Source of the DNA: Mycobacterium colombiense
Lineage (GTDB): Bacteria; Actinomycetota; Actinomycetes; Mycobacteriales; Mycobacteriaceae
DNA length: 41,533 bases
Assembly (NCBI RefSeq): GCF_003284935.1
Contig: NZ_QMEV01000047.1
Location: 1 to 41,533 of the forward strand
Direction: 5' to 3'
Part shown: piece after piece, positions 8,860 through 15,805 of the stretch
Layout of the letters: every line of letters begins with the position of its first letter
Position numbering within the stretch: position 1 is the stretch's first letter
Translations under genes and position numbers: made by a program
The notes under the pieces: model-generated
Database searches by the model: none
The model's input: only the letters and a program-made list of their open reading frames with translations
Told to the model about the DNA's origin: nothing

Positions 8860-8958
8860 GCGCCCGGCGCACGCGCCGCGCTTGCGCCCGGCGCTAGTCG
8901 ACGGCGCCGACCCGCGGCGCCCGGCGCACGCGCCGCGCTTGCGATCGACGCTAGTCGA
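8860..8958 (-). repeat. Tandem repeat (two 42-bp copies, 57-bp period) reaching into the ppiB stop
   Basis: Copy 1 is at 8860-8901 and copy 2 at 8917-8958, separated by 15 bases. The copies are near-identical, starting GCGCCCGGCGCACGCG and ending CTAGTCGA, with three differences near the middle (CCCGG against ATCGA). The ppiB stop codon lies inside copy 2, so the unit has duplicated from the gene end into the 153-base gap before the kinase gene. The arrangement is like mycobacterial MIRU/VNTR loci, and the copy number may vary between strains. It is very GC-rich and self-complementary. Confidence 0.8.
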
Positions 8959-9850
8959 GCAGCAGCGAGGTGATGGTCACCTCGGTCGCGGGCGCGCCGT
9001 CTTCACCGCCGCCGGCGACGCCGGCCTTGGCGATCTTGTCCAGGGTGGCCAGCCCGTCGGGCTGGATGGTGCCGAACACGGTGTACTGCGGCGGCAGCTG
9101 GGAGTCCTTGTACACCAGGAAGAATTGGCTGCCATTGGTGCCGGGCCCGGCGTTGGCCATGGCCAGCGTGCCGCGCGGATAGAGGACCGGCTCCTGCGCC
9201 TTCGGGTCGTTGGGCGGGTACTGGTCGGTCGGGTATTCGTTGGCGAATTGATAGCCCGGACCGCCGGTGCCCTCGCCCTTGGGATCGCCGCACTGCAGAA
9301 CGCCCAGGCCCGGCGAGGTGGTCAGCCGGTGGCATTTGGTGTTGTCGAAGTATTTCTGTCCGATCAGGCTCGCGAAACTGTTGACGGTGCACGGTGATTC
9401 GTTGTTCGCCAGCATCAGGCCGATGTGGCCCTGGTTCGTCACCATGCTGGCGCTCACCTGGGCGGGATCGGTGGGCACCTTGCCGGTCCGCGGCGGCTTG
9501 ACCCCCTGCTTGGCGGCCGGCTCGGGCGAGGCCGGGTACTGGCAGTTGGCGCCGACGGAGTCCGACGGCTTGAACGCCGGCAGCGGCGCCGCGCTCGGCG
9601 TCGGCCCCGCGGGCGTCGTGGACTCCGCCGCGCCGCTGCTGCTGGTCGTCGTCGACGCCGCGGTGTTGCTCTTGTGGTCGTGCTTGGTGTTGACGATCGT
9701 GATCACCACCGCCGCGACCACGGCCACCGCGACGATCGAGGCGGCCGCGATCAGCACGATCCGGCGCGTCTTGGCTTGCTTCGCGCGCCGCTCCAGCTGC
9801 CGTTCGAGCTTGCGTTTGGCGTTGGCGCGTCGCTGTTCGTTGGTCGGCAC
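8951..9850 (-). CDS. ppiB: Membrane-anchored peptidyl-prolyl cis-trans isomerase, cyclophilin type (Rv2582 orthologue)
   Basis: Cyclophilins speed the cis-trans isomerisation of Xaa-Pro bonds and help exported proteins fold. The product is 299 aa from GTG 9850. A basic N-terminus (QRRANAKRKLERQLERRAK) precedes one membrane helix (about residues 30-53), a Ser/Thr/Ala-rich linker and the cyclophilin domain (about 130-299). Active-site features are kept: CHR for the catalytic Arg, LQCGD for the Gln, and MANAGPGTNGSQFF for the Ala, Asn, Gln and Phe positions. The domain is predicted to face the cell wall. Its partner gene downstream, 153 bases away, encodes a kinase ending in a similar domain. 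The gene diverges from the glyoxalase II gene. Confidence 0.93.
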   Translation of the reverse strand: MPTNEQRRANAKRKLERQLERRAKQAKTRRIVLIAAASIVAVAVVAAVVITIVNTKHDHKSNTAASTTTSSSGAAESTTPAGPTPSAAPLPAFKPSDSVGANCQYPASPEPAAKQGVKPPRTGKVPTDPAQVSASMVTNQGHIGLMLANNESPCTVNSFASLIGQKYFDNTKCHRLTTSPGLGVLQCGDPKGEGTGGPGYQFANEYPTDQYPPNDPKAQEPVLYPRGTLAMANAGPGTNGSQFFLVYKDSQLPPQYTVFGTIQPDGLATLDKIAKAGVAGGGEDGAPATEVTITSLLLD

Positions 9851-9967
9851 GGCCGCTATGCCTCCATGCTGGTGAAGTCGGAGTCCCTGGAACGGGTGAG
9901 GTGCCAGCTCAGGCTAATGTGGGCGCCGCGACTGGTGTCAAGTGGGGCCCGTGGGAAACTGGGAAGC

Positions 9968-10636
9968 GTGTTGATCACCGGATTCCCCGCCGGCATGTTG
10001 CAGTGCAACTGCTACGTGCTCGCCGAACGGCCGGGGACGGACGCCGTCATCGTGGATCCGGGGCAACGGGCGATGGGCGCGCTGCGCAGCATCCTGGACA
10101 AGAACCGGCTGACGCCTGCCGCGGTGTTGCTGACGCACGGGCACATCGACCACATGTGGTCGGCGCAGAAGGTGTCCGACACCTACGGTTGCCCGACCTA
10201 CATCCATCCCGAGGACCGGTTCATGCTCACCGACCCGATCTACGGCCTCGGCCCCCGGCTGGCGCAGATGGTCGCGGGCGCCTTCTGGCGGGAGCCCAAG
10301 CAGGTCGTCGAGCTGGACCGCGACGGCGACAAGCTGGACCTGGGCAGCGTGACCGTCAACGTCGACCACACGCCCGGCCACACCCGGGGGTCGGTGATCT
10401 TCCGGGTCGCCGGGGGAACGAAGGACGGGAAAGACCTGGTCTTCACCGGTGACACGCTCTTCGAGCGCGCGGTCGGGCGCACCGACCTGTTCGGCGGCAG
10501 CGGCCGCGACCTGCTGAGGTCGATCGTGGACAAACTTCTGGTGCTCGACGACGACACCGTGGTGCTGCCCGGGCACGGCAACTCCACCACCATCGGCGCC
10601 GAGCGCCGCCTCAACCCGTTCCTCGAAGGCCTGTAG
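9968..10636 (+). CDS. Metallo-beta-lactamase fold hydrolase, glyoxalase II-like (Rv2581c orthologue)
   Basis: This 222-residue metal-dependent hydrolase has the binuclear site motif THGHIDH (residues 57-63). Further His and Asp ligands lie in HTPGHTRGS, FTGDTLF and LPGHGNST. The family includes hydroxyacylglutathione hydrolases. Mycobacteria use mycothiol rather than glutathione, so the natural thioester is probably different; that is inference. GTG 9968 is chosen because it gives MLITGFPAG, the start recalled for Rv2581c, with GGGAAG just upstream. The open frame continues back to 9425 only because it runs antisense to ppiB. Three bases separate the stop from hisS, so the two form an operon. 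Confidence 0.92.
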   Translation: MLITGFPAGMLQCNCYVLAERPGTDAVIVDPGQRAMGALRSILDKNRLTPAAVLLTHGHIDHMWSAQKVSDTYGCPTYIHPEDRFMLTDPIYGLGPRLAQMVAGAFWREPKQVVELDRDGDKLDLGSVTVNVDHTPGHTRGSVIFRVAGGTKDGKDLVFTGDTLFERAVGRTDLFGGSGRDLLRSIVDKLLVLDDDTVVLPGHGNSTTIGAERRLNPFLEGL

Positions 10637-10639
10637 CCC

Positions 10640-11911
10640 GTGCCGGAATTCTCAGCGTTCTCCGCACCCAAAGGGGTACCGGACTATGTCCCGCCGGACT
10701 CGGCGCAGTTCGTCGCGGTGCGCGACGGCCTGCTGGGCGCGGCCCGCCGGGCCGGCTACGGCGACATCGAGCTGCCCATCTTCGAGGACACCGCGCTGTT
10801 CGCCCGCGGCGTCGGCGAATCCACCGACGTGGTGTCCAAGGAGATGTACACATTCGCCGACCGTGGCGACCGTTCGGTGACGCTGCGCCCCGAGGGCACC
10901 GCCGGGGTGGTGCGCGCCGTCATCGAACACGGGCTGGACCGCGGCGCGCTGCCGGTCAAACTCTGTTATGCGGGCCCGTTTTTCCGCTACGAACGCCCGC
11001 AGGCCGGCCGCTATCGCCAGCTGCAGCAGGTCGGGGTGGAGGCGATCGGCGTCGACGACCCCGCCCTGGACGCGGAGGTGATCGCGATTGCCGACGCCGG
11101 TTTCCGTTCGCTGGGGCTCGATGGATTCCGCCTGGAGATCACATCGCTGGGCGATGACAGCTGCCGTCCGCAGTACCGGGAACTGTTGCAGGAGTTCCTC
11201 TTTGGGCTCGACCTGGACGAGGACACCCGGCGCCGCGCGCAGATCAATCCGCTGCGGGTGCTCGACGACAAGCGGCCGGAGGTGCGCACCATGACGGCCG
11301 ATGCGCCGGTGCTGCTCGATCACCTGTCCGACGCGGCCAAGCAGCACTTCGACACCGTGCTGGCGCATCTGGACGCGATGGGGGTGCCCTACGTCATCAA
11401 CCCGCGCATGGTCCGCGGGCTGGACTACTACACCAAGACCACCTTCGAGTTCGTGCACGACGGCCTGGGCGCGCAGTCCGGGATCGGCGGCGGCGGCCGC
11501 TACGACGGCCTGATGCGCCAGCTGGGCGGACAAGACCTGTCCGGCATCGGGTTTGGGCTCGGCGTGGACCGCACGCTGCTGGCGCTGCGCGCCGAGGGCA
11601 AGAGCGCCGGGGAGGCCGCGCGCTGCGAGGTGTTCGGGGTGCCGCTGAGCGAGCAGGCCAAGTTGCGCCTGGCGGTGCTGGCCGCACAGCTGCGTGGCGG
11701 CGGTGTGCGCGTCGACATGGCCTACGGCGACCGTGGACTCAAGGGTGCGATGCGCGCGGCCGACCGCTCCGGTGCCCGTTTCGCGCTGGTCCTCGGTGAC
11801 CGCGATCTCGAGTCCGGCACGGTCGGGCTGAAGGACCTCGGGACTGGGGAGCAGGTCCCCGTCGCGCTGGATTCCGTCGTCGCCGAGGTGCTCGGGCGGC
11901 TCGGAAGCTGA
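10640..11911 (+). CDS. hisS: Histidyl-tRNA synthetase
   Basis: HisRS charges tRNA-His with histidine in two ATP-dependent steps. The product is 423 aa, a normal length for this class II synthetase. The opening FSAPKGVPDYVPPD is the usual start of the catalytic core. Motif 2 is FFRYERPQAGRYRQLQQVGVEAIG-like around residues 114-137. The histidine-specific segment is RGLDYYTKTTFEF, and motif 3 is GIGFGLGVDRTLLAL. The C-terminal part (from about residue 330) is the anticodon-binding alpha/beta domain. The start is GTG 10640, three bases after the hydrolase stop, which implies co-transcription. Confidence 0.96.
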   Translation: MPEFSAFSAPKGVPDYVPPDSAQFVAVRDGLLGAARRAGYGDIELPIFEDTALFARGVGESTDVVSKEMYTFADRGDRSVTLRPEGTAGVVRAVIEHGLDRGALPVKLCYAGPFFRYERPQAGRYRQLQQVGVEAIGVDDPALDAEVIAIADAGFRSLGLDGFRLEITSLGDDSCRPQYRELLQEFLFGLDLDEDTRRRAQINPLRVLDDKRPEVRTMTADAPVLLDHLSDAAKQHFDTVLAHLDAMGVPYVINPRMVRGLDYYTKTTFEFVHDGLGAQSGIGGGGRYDGLMRQLGGQDLSGIGFGLGVDRTLLALRAEGKSAGEAARCEVFGVPLSEQAKLRLAVLAAQLRGGGVRVDMAYGDRGLKGAMRAADRSGARFALVLGDRDLESGTVGLKDLGTGEQVPVALDSVVAEVLGRLGS

Positions 11912-11935
11912 GGGGTTCCTGTCGGACCCCCGTGC

Positions 11936-11956
11936 CATACTCGAACCTATGTTCGA
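11936..11956 (+). promoter_or_regulatory. Perfect SOS (LexA) box with a -10 element over the 13E12 gene start
   Basis: TCGAACCTATGTTCGA at 11941-11956 is a perfect match to the mycobacterial SOS box TCGAAC-N4-GTTCGA. The gene's ATG (11949-11951) lies inside it. A -10-like CATACT at 11936-11941 would place the transcript start at or next to the ATG, so the mRNA is probably leaderless and LexA would cover the start site. Several 13E12-family genes of M. tuberculosis are known LexA targets. Confidence 0.85.
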
Positions 11957-13466
11957 ACGGTCGGGTCTTCGATCGCCGCCGGAGGTGATCGCCTATTTCG
12001 ACGAGCTCATGGAGCGCCATCACCCGTCGGCGACGCCGGTGTCGGCGGGGCTGCTGGGGCGGGTCGGTGCGGCGGCGCGGGCGGAGAACCGGGCGGCGGC
12101 CGAGCAGTTGGTGGCCATCGGTGAGCTGTTCGGGTACCGGCTGTCGCGGTGCTCGGAGACCGAGGCGTGGGCGGTGGACACCGAGGCGGCGGTGAGTGCG
12201 GAGGTGGCCGCCGAGTTGCGCATCGGCCAGGGTCTGGCCGCGAGCAAGGTGCGCTATGCGCGGGCGATGCGGGAGCGGCTGCCCAGGGTAGGTGCGGTGT
12301 TCGCGGCCGGTGACATCGACTTGCGGATGTTTCAAACGATCGTGTTCCGCACCGATTTGATCACCGACCCCGACGTGCTGGGTGTGGTGGACGCGCAGTT
12401 GGCCGCCAACGTGGCGCGGTGGCCGTCGATGACGCGCGGCCGGTTGGCCGCGCAGGTGGACAAGATCGTGGCGCGCGCCGACGCGGACGCGGTGCGACGC
12501 CGCACGCAGGGCGCGGCTGGGCGGGAAGTCTGGGTCGCCGACATGGACGACGGGTTGGCACACATTGAGGGCACCGTGTTCGGCGCCGACGCGCATGCGC
12601 TGGATCAGCGCCTGAATGCGTTGGCGGCCACGGTGTGTGAGCATGATCCGCGCACGCGGGAGCAGCGCCGCGCTGATGCGGTGGGGGCATTGGCGGCCGG
12701 GGCGGATCGGTTGGCGTGTCGGTGTGGGCGGCCCGATTGCGCGGCCGGCACACGGCCCGCGGGGCCGGTGGTGATTCATGTGATCGCCGAGCGGGCCAGC
12801 CTGGATGGCACCGGGGCGGAGCCGGCCTACGAGCTGGGCGCCGAGGGCATGATCTCACCGGAGTTGCTCGCCGAGCTCGCCGGCTCGGCGGCGCTGGTGC
12901 CGCTCGTTCATCCCGGTGATGCGCCGCCGGAGCCGGGCTATGTGCCGTCTCGGGCGCTGGCCGACTTCGTGCGCTGCCGGGACTTGACGTGTCGTTGGCC
13001 GGGCTGTGACCAGCCCGCGGTGAACTGCGATGTGGACCATACGGTCGCGTTCGCCGACGGCGGCCCGACGCACGCGTCAAACCTCAAATGTTATTGCCGC
13101 ACACATCATTTGGTGAAGACGTTCTGGGGTTGGCAGGAAAAGCAGCTGCCCGACGGCACCTTGATCCTGACGTCCCCGTCGGGCCAGACGTATGTCACCA
13201 CCCCGGGCAGCGCCCTGCTGTTCCCGAGCCTGTGCCGGGGTATCGGCGCGATCCCGGCCACCGAAGCCGACGTCGCGCCCGAGCGCTGCGGCGACCGCAC
13301 GGCGATGATGCCCAGACGCCGCCGCACCCGCGCCCAAAACCGCGCCGCGCGCATCGCGGCCGAACGCCGGCGCAATCGAATGGCGCGGCAGGTCGAAAAG
13401 CCTTCGTGCACTGGGGGTTCCGAGCTGACCCACGCCGTCGGCGACGGGGAGCCACCGCCATTCTAG
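11949..13466 (+). CDS. 13E12-repeat-family protein: DUF222 plus HNH endonuclease domain
   Basis: This 505-residue protein belongs to the 13E12 family, which is present in several copies in mycobacterial genomes. The N-terminal 350 or so residues are the helical DUF222 region. The HNH nuclease domain follows (about 340-395), with CRDLTCRWPGCDQPA, CDVDHTVAFADGG and LKCYCRTHHLVKTF supplying the Cys pairs and the DH/HH catalytic residues. The tail ends in the usual acidic-proline form DGEPPPF. The gene lies in the slot occupied by the dehalogenase gene dhaA in M. tuberculosis. In that species 13E12 copies are the integration targets of prophage phiRv1, but I see no phage genes here. Expression should rise with DNA damage (SOS box at the start). 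The biological role is unproven. Confidence 0.92.
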   Translation: MFERSGLRSPPEVIAYFDELMERHHPSATPVSAGLLGRVGAAARAENRAAAEQLVAIGELFGYRLSRCSETEAWAVDTEAAVSAEVAAELRIGQGLAASKVRYARAMRERLPRVGAVFAAGDIDLRMFQTIVFRTDLITDPDVLGVVDAQLAANVARWPSMTRGRLAAQVDKIVARADADAVRRRTQGAAGREVWVADMDDGLAHIEGTVFGADAHALDQRLNALAATVCEHDPRTREQRRADAVGALAAGADRLACRCGRPDCAAGTRPAGPVVIHVIAERASLDGTGAEPAYELGAEGMISPELLAELAGSAALVPLVHPGDAPPEPGYVPSRALADFVRCRDLTCRWPGCDQPAVNCDVDHTVAFADGGPTHASNLKCYCRTHHLVKTFWGWQEKQLPDGTLILTSPSGQTYVTTPGSALLFPSLCRGIGAIPATEADVAPERCGDRTAMMPRRRRTRAQNRAARIAAERRRNRMARQVEKPSCTGGSELTHAVGDGEPPPF

Positions 13467-13493
13467 GCGTGCACACATGCGTCAGCGCGGCGC

Positions 13494-13718
13494 TTATTTC
13501 TTGCTGGGAATGATGATGACGACGATCAGCGTCAGGATCGAGAAGAACAGCCCAAGAATTCCCCAGCCCAGCGGATTGCGGCCCTTCATCATGGCGATGA
13601 CCCCGCAGATTATTGCGGCGATAATGCTGCCGATGGCGACGAAAATTCCCTTGATGCCACGGAGGATAAAGCCGGCCGCGACCGGATCCGAACTTGCCAG
13701 AATCACCTGATGCAACAT
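13494..13718 (-). CDS. Small two-helix membrane protein, function unknown
   Basis: This is a 74-residue protein with two hydrophobic segments, about residues 12-43 and 50-70, and a short basic end PSKK. Between them lies MMKGRNPLGWG, a hairpin like that of small bacterial membrane proteins with an NPLGW-type turn. ATG 13718 is supported by AAAGGA seven bases upstream. It converges with the 13E12 gene (27-base gap) and lies downstream of the SRPBCC gene on the same strand. Base composition here is less GC-rich than in neighbours, with several ATT and AAA codons, which fits a recently acquired or fast-evolving segment. I do not recognise a named family. Confidence 0.75.
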   Translation of the reverse strand: MLHQVILASSDPVAAGFILRGIKGIFVAIGSIIAAIICGVIAMMKGRNPLGWGILGLFFSILTLIVVIIIPSKK

Positions 13719-13809
13719 GACAGGTCCTTTCGTAAGGGGCCCTGGGGTAATACCCGCGCAATGTCGCGCAAAACCGAAACTCGATTCACCCGCCGTGCGC
13801 GCTTTCGGC

Positions 13810-14295
13810 TTATCCGCGCGGATAACCGCGCCGCACCGTGCGGTCGAGAATTCCCAGCGTCGCGCGCAACGCGCCCTCGGACAGGATCGGGAAAATCCCG
13901 GCTTGCCGCCACTTCGGGTCGATGGTCGACCAGTCGTAGAACGAGGTGACGATCGTGGCCGCGCCGTCCTCGGTGGGGGTGAGCGCGTAGCCGTAGACGT
14001 GACCGATCGGCGGCTGGATCTGCCCGAGAACCGTCCAGGAGATCAGCCGATCCTGCTCGAATTCCTTGATGTCGACGGTGACATCGTATTTGCCCAGTTC
14101 CGGGAAATCGTTCAGCGATTCGCGGTCCATGTGAACGACGAACTGGTCACCGGCCGCGCGCACGGGATCGCCCTCGGCGTCTTGCAGCATCCCCGACGAG
14201 TCGATCGCCACATGGCCCTGCGGGTCGCACAGGACGGCGAAGATGGCCGACGCGGGTGCGGCAATGGTCCGGGAAGTCTCGATGCGTTCGGTCAT
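13810..14295 (-). CDS. SRPBCC (START-like) family protein
   Basis: This 161-residue protein has the SRPBCC pattern: an N-terminal strand with IETSRTIAAPASAIFAVLCDP, a middle DVTVDIKEFEQDRLISWTV and a long C-terminal helix (about 133-155). These folds form a hydrophobic pocket for lipids, polyketides or similar ligands. No catalytic residues can be assigned. ATG 14295 is the only good start. It lies in the accessory block that replaces dhaA and is read away from the radical SAM gene, with 425 bases between their starts. Confidence 0.82.
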   Translation of the reverse strand: MTERIETSRTIAAPASAIFAVLCDPQGHVAIDSSGMLQDAEGDPVRAAGDQFVVHMDRESLNDFPELGKYDVTVDIKEFEQDRLISWTVLGQIQPPIGHVYGYALTPTEDGAATIVTSFYDWSTIDPKWRQAGIFPILSEGALRATLGILDRTVRRGYPRG

Positions 14296-14683
14296 GTTCC
14301 TCGCGGCCGGTCGAGGCCGGTGGTGTGGGCTAGCCCTGCTCGGGCGCGACGTCGGTGCCCGCGGGTGGCCGGGGCCCAGGCTTCCAACACCACCAGCTGC
14401 CGTCGCATTTCGGGGCCCTTCGAGTGGGATTTATCGCGCCGGATTGACCCGCAAATCAATGGATCGAGCAAATGTCTCCTCGGCATGGAAGAGCCGAGCA
14501 TACATCGGCAAAAAGTGTGCCGGGGCGTCTTTCGACGGTTATTCGGTGCGCGCAGATCGGGGTTCGGATTACGCAACGCGGCGGCGTCGGGAACGGCACG
14601 CACACCGTCGCCACCGGGTGTTTCCCGTATTCGGTGCTGCCGCCGATTACGCCCGGCGCGACGTCACCACGTGGGGGCGGCGC
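14296..14683. other. Intergenic stretch without a convincing gene
   Basis: Open frames of about 100-150 codons exist on both strands but show no recognisable family and have poor codon use. No tRNA, dehalogenase remnant or repeat is visible. It is richer in A+T than its surroundings around 14430-14600, as expected of regulatory or decayed DNA. The last part leads into the radical SAM promoter. Confidence 0.5.
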
Positions 14684-14713
14684 TTGACTTCGTGCTCGAA
14701 CTGATGTTCGAAT
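14684..14713 (+). promoter_or_regulatory. SOS-controlled promoter of the radical SAM gene (perfect LexA box)
   Basis: TCGAACTGATGTTCGA at 14696-14711 is a perfect SOS box. It sits between a -35-like TTGACT (14684-14689) and a -10-like TCGAAT (14708-14713), spaced 18 bases apart. Transcription would then start at or beside ATG 14721, giving a leaderless mRNA. LexA bound here would block RNA polymerase. In M. tuberculosis I recall a LexA site between Rv2578c and the divergent dhaA. Here the site is kept although dhaA is gone. Confidence 0.82.
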
Positions 14714-14720
14714 AGAGGGT

Positions 14721-15749
14721 ATGCGGTGGGCACATCAGGCCGTCGCGGTCAACGGGACACCGGTCGAGGACGGGGCGCTGCCGGGGCTGCAACGCATCGG
14801 CTTCCTGCGCAGCGTGCGCTCGCCGCAGTTCGACGGGATCACCTTCCATGAGGTGGTGTGCAAGTCCGCGCTCAACAAGGTGCCGAACGCGGCGGCGCTG
14901 CCGTTCCGCTACACCGTCAACGGCTACCGCGGCTGTTCGCACGCCTGCCGGTACTGTTTCGCCCGCCCCACGCACGAATACCTGGAGTTGGACTGCGGCA
15001 ACGACTTTGACACCCAGGTCGTCGTCAAGACCAACGTGGTCGAGGTGCTGCGTCGCGAGCTGCGCCGGCCGTCCTGGCAGCGCGAGACGGTCGCCCTGGG
15101 CACCAACACCGACCCCTACCAGCGCGCGGAGGGGCGCTATGCGCTGATGCCGGGCATCATCGGGGCCCTGGCCGAATCCGGTACGCCCCTGTCGATTCTG
15201 ACCAAGGGCACGCTGCTGCGGCGCGACCTGCCACTGATCGCGCAGGCGGCGGGGCAGGTTCCGGTCTCGGTGGCGGTGTCGCTGGCCGTCGGCGATCCAG
15301 AGCTGCACAAGGACGTCGAGCCCGGCACGCCCACGCCGCAGGCCCGGCTGGCCCTGATCGGCGCCATCCGGGCCGCCGGGCTGGAGTGTCATGTGATGGT
15401 CGCGCCGGTGCTGCCGCATCTCACCGATTCCGTCGAGCACCTCGACGGGTTGCTCGGCCAGATCGCGGCGGCCGGTGCCAGCAGCGTCACCGTCTTCGGT
15501 TTGCACCTGCGCAGCTCGACACGGGGATGGTTCATGGCGTGGCTGGCGCGCTCGCATCCCGAGTTGGTGGGTCGCTATCGCGAGCTGTACCGGCGCGGCG
15601 CCTACCTGCCCCAGGACTATCGCGAAGCGCTGCGCCGGCGGGTCGCCCCGTTGATCGCCAGGCATGGGCTGTCCGGCGACCACCGCCCGTTCGCCCGGGC
15701 CGCCCCGGCCGCGCCGGCACCGGAAGCGATTCAGCCGACGTTGTTTTGA
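14721..15749 (+). CDS. Rv2578c-family radical SAM protein (spore photoproduct lyase-related), SOS-controlled
   Basis: Radical SAM enzymes use a [4Fe-4S] cluster to split S-adenosylmethionine and start radical chemistry. The cluster motif is C72-x3-C76-x2-C79 (GCSHACRYCFARPTHEYL). Further family patterns are ALGTNTDPYQRAEG, SILTKGTLLRRD and HVMVAPVLPHLTDS. The family is annotated from its M. tuberculosis member and is distantly related to spore photoproduct lyase. Two features point to DNA repair: the perfect SOS box upstream, and the last five residues QPTLF (338-342), which fit the beta-clamp binding pattern Q-x-x-L-F. The substrate is unknown. ATG 14721 directly follows the presumed transcript start. 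The gene ends 56 bases before the convergent phosphatase gene. Confidence 0.9.
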   Translation: MRWAHQAVAVNGTPVEDGALPGLQRIGFLRSVRSPQFDGITFHEVVCKSALNKVPNAAALPFRYTVNGYRGCSHACRYCFARPTHEYLELDCGNDFDTQVVVKTNVVEVLRRELRRPSWQRETVALGTNTDPYQRAEGRYALMPGIIGALAESGTPLSILTKGTLLRRDLPLIAQAAGQVPVSVAVSLAVGDPELHKDVEPGTPTPQARLALIGAIRAAGLECHVMVAPVLPHLTDSVEHLDGLLGQIAAAGASSVTVFGLHLRSSTRGWFMAWLARSHPELVGRYRELYRRGAYLPQDYREALRRRVAPLIARHGLSGDHRPFARAAPAAPAPEAIQPTLF

Positions 15750-15805
15750 GCGTCGGGCTTACCCCCCGATGACCGGATGGGGCGGTTCAGCCCATTCTGC
15801 AGTGT

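Noticed and set aside
7232..9397. 721-codon plus-strand frame opposite the kinase and ppiB genes
   Set aside because: It crosses two genes and the repeat, has low-complexity sequence, and shows no domain.
9425..9967. N-terminal extension of the glyoxalase II-like gene
   Set aside because: It lies antisense to ppiB; the conserved protein begins at GTG 9968 with a nearby ribosome site.
14243..14704. 153-codon plus-strand frame and a 103-codon minus-strand frame in the gap before the radical SAM gene
   Set aside because: Neither has a recognisable family, a clear start or good codon use, and the former runs into the SOS box and promoter.
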